This document shows, piece by piece, positions 61,929 to 64,000 of a stretch of 64,000 nucleotides of DNA. Within the stretch, counting starts at the first letter, position 1; the number at the start of each line of letters is the position of its first letter. The notes beneath the pieces were generated by a model, which was not told where the DNA came from, did not search any database, and saw nothing but the letters and a program-made list of their open reading frames with translations. The DNA is from CALITV01 sp964415795. GTDB lineage: Bacteria > UBP6 > UBA1177 > JAKLFG01. Location: NCBI GenBank assembly GCA_964415795.1, contig CAYQBN010000001.1, positions 62,001 to 126,000 of the forward strand, given 5' to 3'. The translations under genes and the position numbers were made by a program.

Positions 61929-62002
61929 AGGGCTCCGTCAAACGAACACCATGAATAGTATAGCATCAAACGAGCGCAAGAAAAGCATCTTGGGCAAAAA
62001 TC

Positions 62003-62992
62003 CTATAGGAGCGCTTCGGCAATGATCCGTTCGACGAACGCGCTGTAGGATATACCCCCTCGCGCGCAGGCCGACGCAACACCACCTGACGGGGAGATAC
62101 AGGGATTCACATTGACCTCAATGACCCAGGGTACACCGCTCTCGTCGACACGCATATCAACACGGGCATAGCCTGAAAGCCGGAGAGACCGCCAACAGCG
62201 TATCGCTATGTCGGAAAGGTTCTCGAGAAGGGGGCGATCCGTAGAAGAAAAATCAAATGAGCGCCGGGTGTTCTGATATTCAAAAGATCCTTCGTCCCAT
62301 TTGGCGCGATAGTCAACTATCTTGGGGCGTTTTTCGTCAAAGTCCACAAACCGTATCTCGGCAGGCGGCAACACTTCCGGTTCCCCGCGTTTACCGAGTA
62401 TCGTAAGATTGAACTCTCGCCCCTCAATGTAGCGTTCGGCAAAATGCCGCACACCATACTCACGCTCCTTTTGCGTAATGAGCGTTACTATCTCTTCCGC
62501 GTGCGTCGGCACGATAACGCTGTCAGGTCCGATACCGAGAGAAGCATCTTCGTCGATCGGTTTGACGATATAGCGAGCACCTCGCGTTATCCCCTCGCTT
62601 CGCCCGAGGGCGAAATAGGGTGGTGTTGGGATCCCATGAGAAGCCAAGATCTCTTTGGCGAGGATTTTGTCCGTAGTGATAAAGAGGGCATCCGCGCTTC
62701 CTCCGGTGTAACGGTATCCCCAAAGGGAAAGAAAGGCAGGAGCAAGATACTGGTAAGCCCCCTTCCCGCCGAACGCTTCGACGAGGTTGCAGACGAGCGT
62801 CGGAGACAATTCTTCAAGTCTGCGTTTGACGAGAGCGATGTCCTCATCGAAGGGGACCCGTGCGAAACGCCAACCAAGTTGTTCCAGCGCCTCTTCCACC
62901 GCACCCATCTCGTCAAGCAGATCGGCATCATCCGGACGAGCATCGGGAAAAACAGGGTTGTGAAGAATAACCGCGAGACGCCCCGGTGTCAT
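62003..62992 (-). CDS. Ddl-like ATP-grasp ligase, second of a tandem pair
   Basis: 329 aa. It has a D-Ala--D-Ala ligase architecture: an N-terminal flavodoxin-like domain (LVCNLVEAFGGKGAYQYLAPAFLSLWGYRYTG, DALFITTDKILAKEIL), an ATP-binding region (YIVKPIDEDASLGIGPDSVIV, FAERYIEGREFNLTILG) and the metal-binding end YARVDMRVDESGVPWVIEVNVNPCISP. The family joins a carboxylate to an amine through an acyl phosphate. Its start overlaps the upstream ligase stop (ATGA). The two partners are too different to be a recent duplication. The substrate is unlikely to be D-Ala-D-Ala for both. Confidence 0.85.
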   Translation of the reverse strand: MTPGRLAVILHNPVFPDARPDDADLLDEMGAVEEALEQLGWRFARVPFDEDIALVKRRLEELSPTLVCNLVEAFGGKGAYQYLAPAFLSLWGYRYTGGSADALFITTDKILAKEILASHGIPTPPYFALGRSEGITRGARYIVKPIDEDASLGIGPDSVIVPTHAEEIVTLITQKEREYGVRHFAERYIEGREFNLTILGKRGEPEVLPPAEIRFVDFDEKRPKIVDYRAKWDEGSFEYQNTRRSFDFSSTDRPLLENLSDIAIRCWRSLRLSGYARVDMRVDESGVPWVIEVNVNPCISPSGGVASACARGGISYSAFVERIIAEALL

Positions 62993-63975
62993 CGGCAGGT
63001 GTTCTCTTTGCGGGAAAGGGCGGACTCCATGATGGCGGCAATGAGCGTTCGATAATCGGTCCCGTTAAGCCGAGCAAGGATGGGAAGATCCGAATCTATC
63101 GGATGAAGCCCGGCAAGCGGATTGACCTCGATGAAGTTAGGAACACCACGGGCATCACAGCGGACATCAACCCGGCCGCCGTCACGGCATCCGAGGGCGC
63201 GCCACGCAGCAAGTGCCACCACACTGCAGGCATCGAAGAGTCCCTTTTCGGGGACGACATATTCGACGATCTCTCGGTAGTGTTTTTTGTTATGCAACCC
63301 ATAGGCATCTTTCTCGGCATTCGGCTTGAAAAGTACTTCCATGACGCCCACGATGCGCGCGGCACGACCAGTTCCTACGATGCCAACAGTGCATTCGCGT
63401 CCCGGCAAAAACTCCTCGATGAGCACCGGCTGACGAAAACGGGCGAGCAGGTCACGACACCGATCGCGCAGAGTTGCCTCATCCGATATTTTCGAAAGCG
63501 CTCCGATCCCTTTTCCCGTTCCTTCGGCGACCGGTTTGGCGAAGAGAGGATAATGCAAACGCAGATCCCCGATGTCATGCTCGTCTTCAACGAGGTGGAA
63601 GGGAGCCGTCGGTATTCCTGCATCACGCACCACCCGTTTGGTGAGTCCTTTGTGAAGACAAAGGGCTAGGACCATCGGATCAGAAAAAACATAGGGAACA
63701 CCGTACGCATCAAGTAGCGCCGGAACCTGCGCTTCTCGGCCAATCCCCCGAACTCCTTCGGCGATATTGAAGACGATGTCCCAGCGTTCTCCGGCAACCA
63801 GTCGCTCCGCGAGGCGAAGGACATTTCCTATCCGATCAACGCGGTAGCCAAGCGAAGTAAGTGCCGCTTCGATGCCTTCTATCGTTTCCACGGCGTCGAA
63901 CTCGGCCGCTTCTTCCTCGCTGAAACCGGCCTTCAGATAATCGTCCTTAAGATCGTAGGTGAACCCGACGCGCAT
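62989..63975 (-). CDS. Ddl-like ATP-grasp ligase, first of a tandem pair
   Basis: 328 aa. It starts MRVGFTYDLKDDYLKAGFSEEEAAEFDA, a form common in tandem Ddl-like ligases and unlike the usual Ddl start. Next come WDIVFNIAEGVRGIGREAQVPALLDAYGVPY, the ATP-binding LFAKPVAEGTGKGIGALSKI, LIEEFLPGRECTVGIVG and the metal ligands in GRVDVRCDARGVPNFIEVNPLAGL. It probably works with the coupled downstream ligase on a small peptide or amino-acid conjugate. The 25 bases upstream to the window edge hold no clear gene. Confidence 0.85.
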   Translation of the reverse strand: MRVGFTYDLKDDYLKAGFSEEEAAEFDAVETIEGIEAALTSLGYRVDRIGNVLRLAERLVAGERWDIVFNIAEGVRGIGREAQVPALLDAYGVPYVFSDPMVLALCLHKGLTKRVVRDAGIPTAPFHLVEDEHDIGDLRLHYPLFAKPVAEGTGKGIGALSKISDEATLRDRCRDLLARFRQPVLIEEFLPGRECTVGIVGTGRAARIVGVMEVLFKPNAEKDAYGLHNKKHYREIVEYVVPEKGLFDACSVVALAAWRALGCRDGGRVDVRCDARGVPNFIEVNPLAGLHPIDSDLPILARLNGTDYRTLIAAIMESALSRKENTCR

Positions 63976-64000
63976 GCGCCGCCTAACGGGAAACTTCGTG

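Overview
The window is about 64 kb of fairly GC-rich, densely coded chromosome from a Gram-negative bacterium. Evidence for a second membrane and periplasm includes RseP, many lipobox proteins, an LpoA-like lipoprotein, and LipB with BioB. The gene set resembles Myxococcota and other lineages once grouped with Deltaproteobacteria, or a related uncultured candidate phylum: a CarD regulator, a Ser/Thr kinase with a PEGA-like tail, a Myxococcus-type Cys-rich repeat protein, DUF4416, DUF1844, DUF465, PilZ and L-lysine 6-transaminase. I cannot assign a species or phylum from sequence alone. I see no insertion sequence, prophage, CRISPR array or replication origin.

Layout. 1-6.6 kb: a cut-off aminotransferase, an FKBP lipoprotein, a CAAX-type membrane protease, a histidine-kinase-like protein without its phospho-acceptor His, and alaS. 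6.7-8.9 kb: a membrane reductase and a GT39-like glycosyltransferase. 8.9-15 kb (minus): a six-gene overlapping operon running from a CsgG-like protein and a beta-helix lipoprotein to DUF4416, ThpR, a nucleosidase and a TPR lipoprotein. 15.1-20.1 kb (plus): a transmembrane Ser/Thr kinase, PIN-PhoH ATPase, metallophosphoesterase, LipB and a lipoprotein. 20-25.6 kb: transporters, bioB and a divergent sulfur locus in which thiF/thiS-like genes face thiS-like/cysK/rrf2 across a shared inverted repeat. 25.7-27.5 kb: an AT-rich lipoprotein flanked by 25-bp direct repeats, then three tRNAs. 27.6-36.2 kb: LpoA-like lipoprotein, PlsC, lysine 6-transaminase, an FG-GAP lipoprotein, CarD and ProS. 36.2-45.5 kb: a very large surface lipoprotein, a LemA-like lipoprotein, a histidine kinase, a LysM protein, a zinc peptidase and a membrane metallophosphoesterase. 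45.7-52.3 kb: PyrE, PilZ, RuvX, a pseudo-receiver protein, RluD, and a PEGA/DUF1844/inositol-phosphatase operon. 52.3-57.5 kb (minus): pheS-pheT-map-small membrane protein-nth. 57.6-59.3 kb: tadA abutting two serine tRNAs, the SRP RNA and a C39-like lipoprotein. 59.3-64 kb (minus): DUF465, TsaB, RseP and a tandem pair of Ddl-like ATP-grasp ligases.

How it fits together. Much of the window serves translation: three aminoacyl-tRNA synthetases (Ala, Pro, Phe), all four serine tRNA isoacceptors, tRNA-Arg(ACG) with the TadA that must deaminate it, TsaB, RluD, Map and SRP RNA. Scattered between these are large singleton lipoproteins, several with an Asp/Glu-rich tether after the lipobox, which probably form part of the cell-surface repertoire. 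Regulation is suggested by recognisable TTGnnn / TAnnnT promoters before most transcription units and by two clear palindromic operators, near 2.29 kb and 24.03 kb. The most interesting candidates for new biology are the two-carrier sulfur/cysteine locus, the tandem ATP-grasp pair, and three apparently inactivated enzyme or signalling folds.
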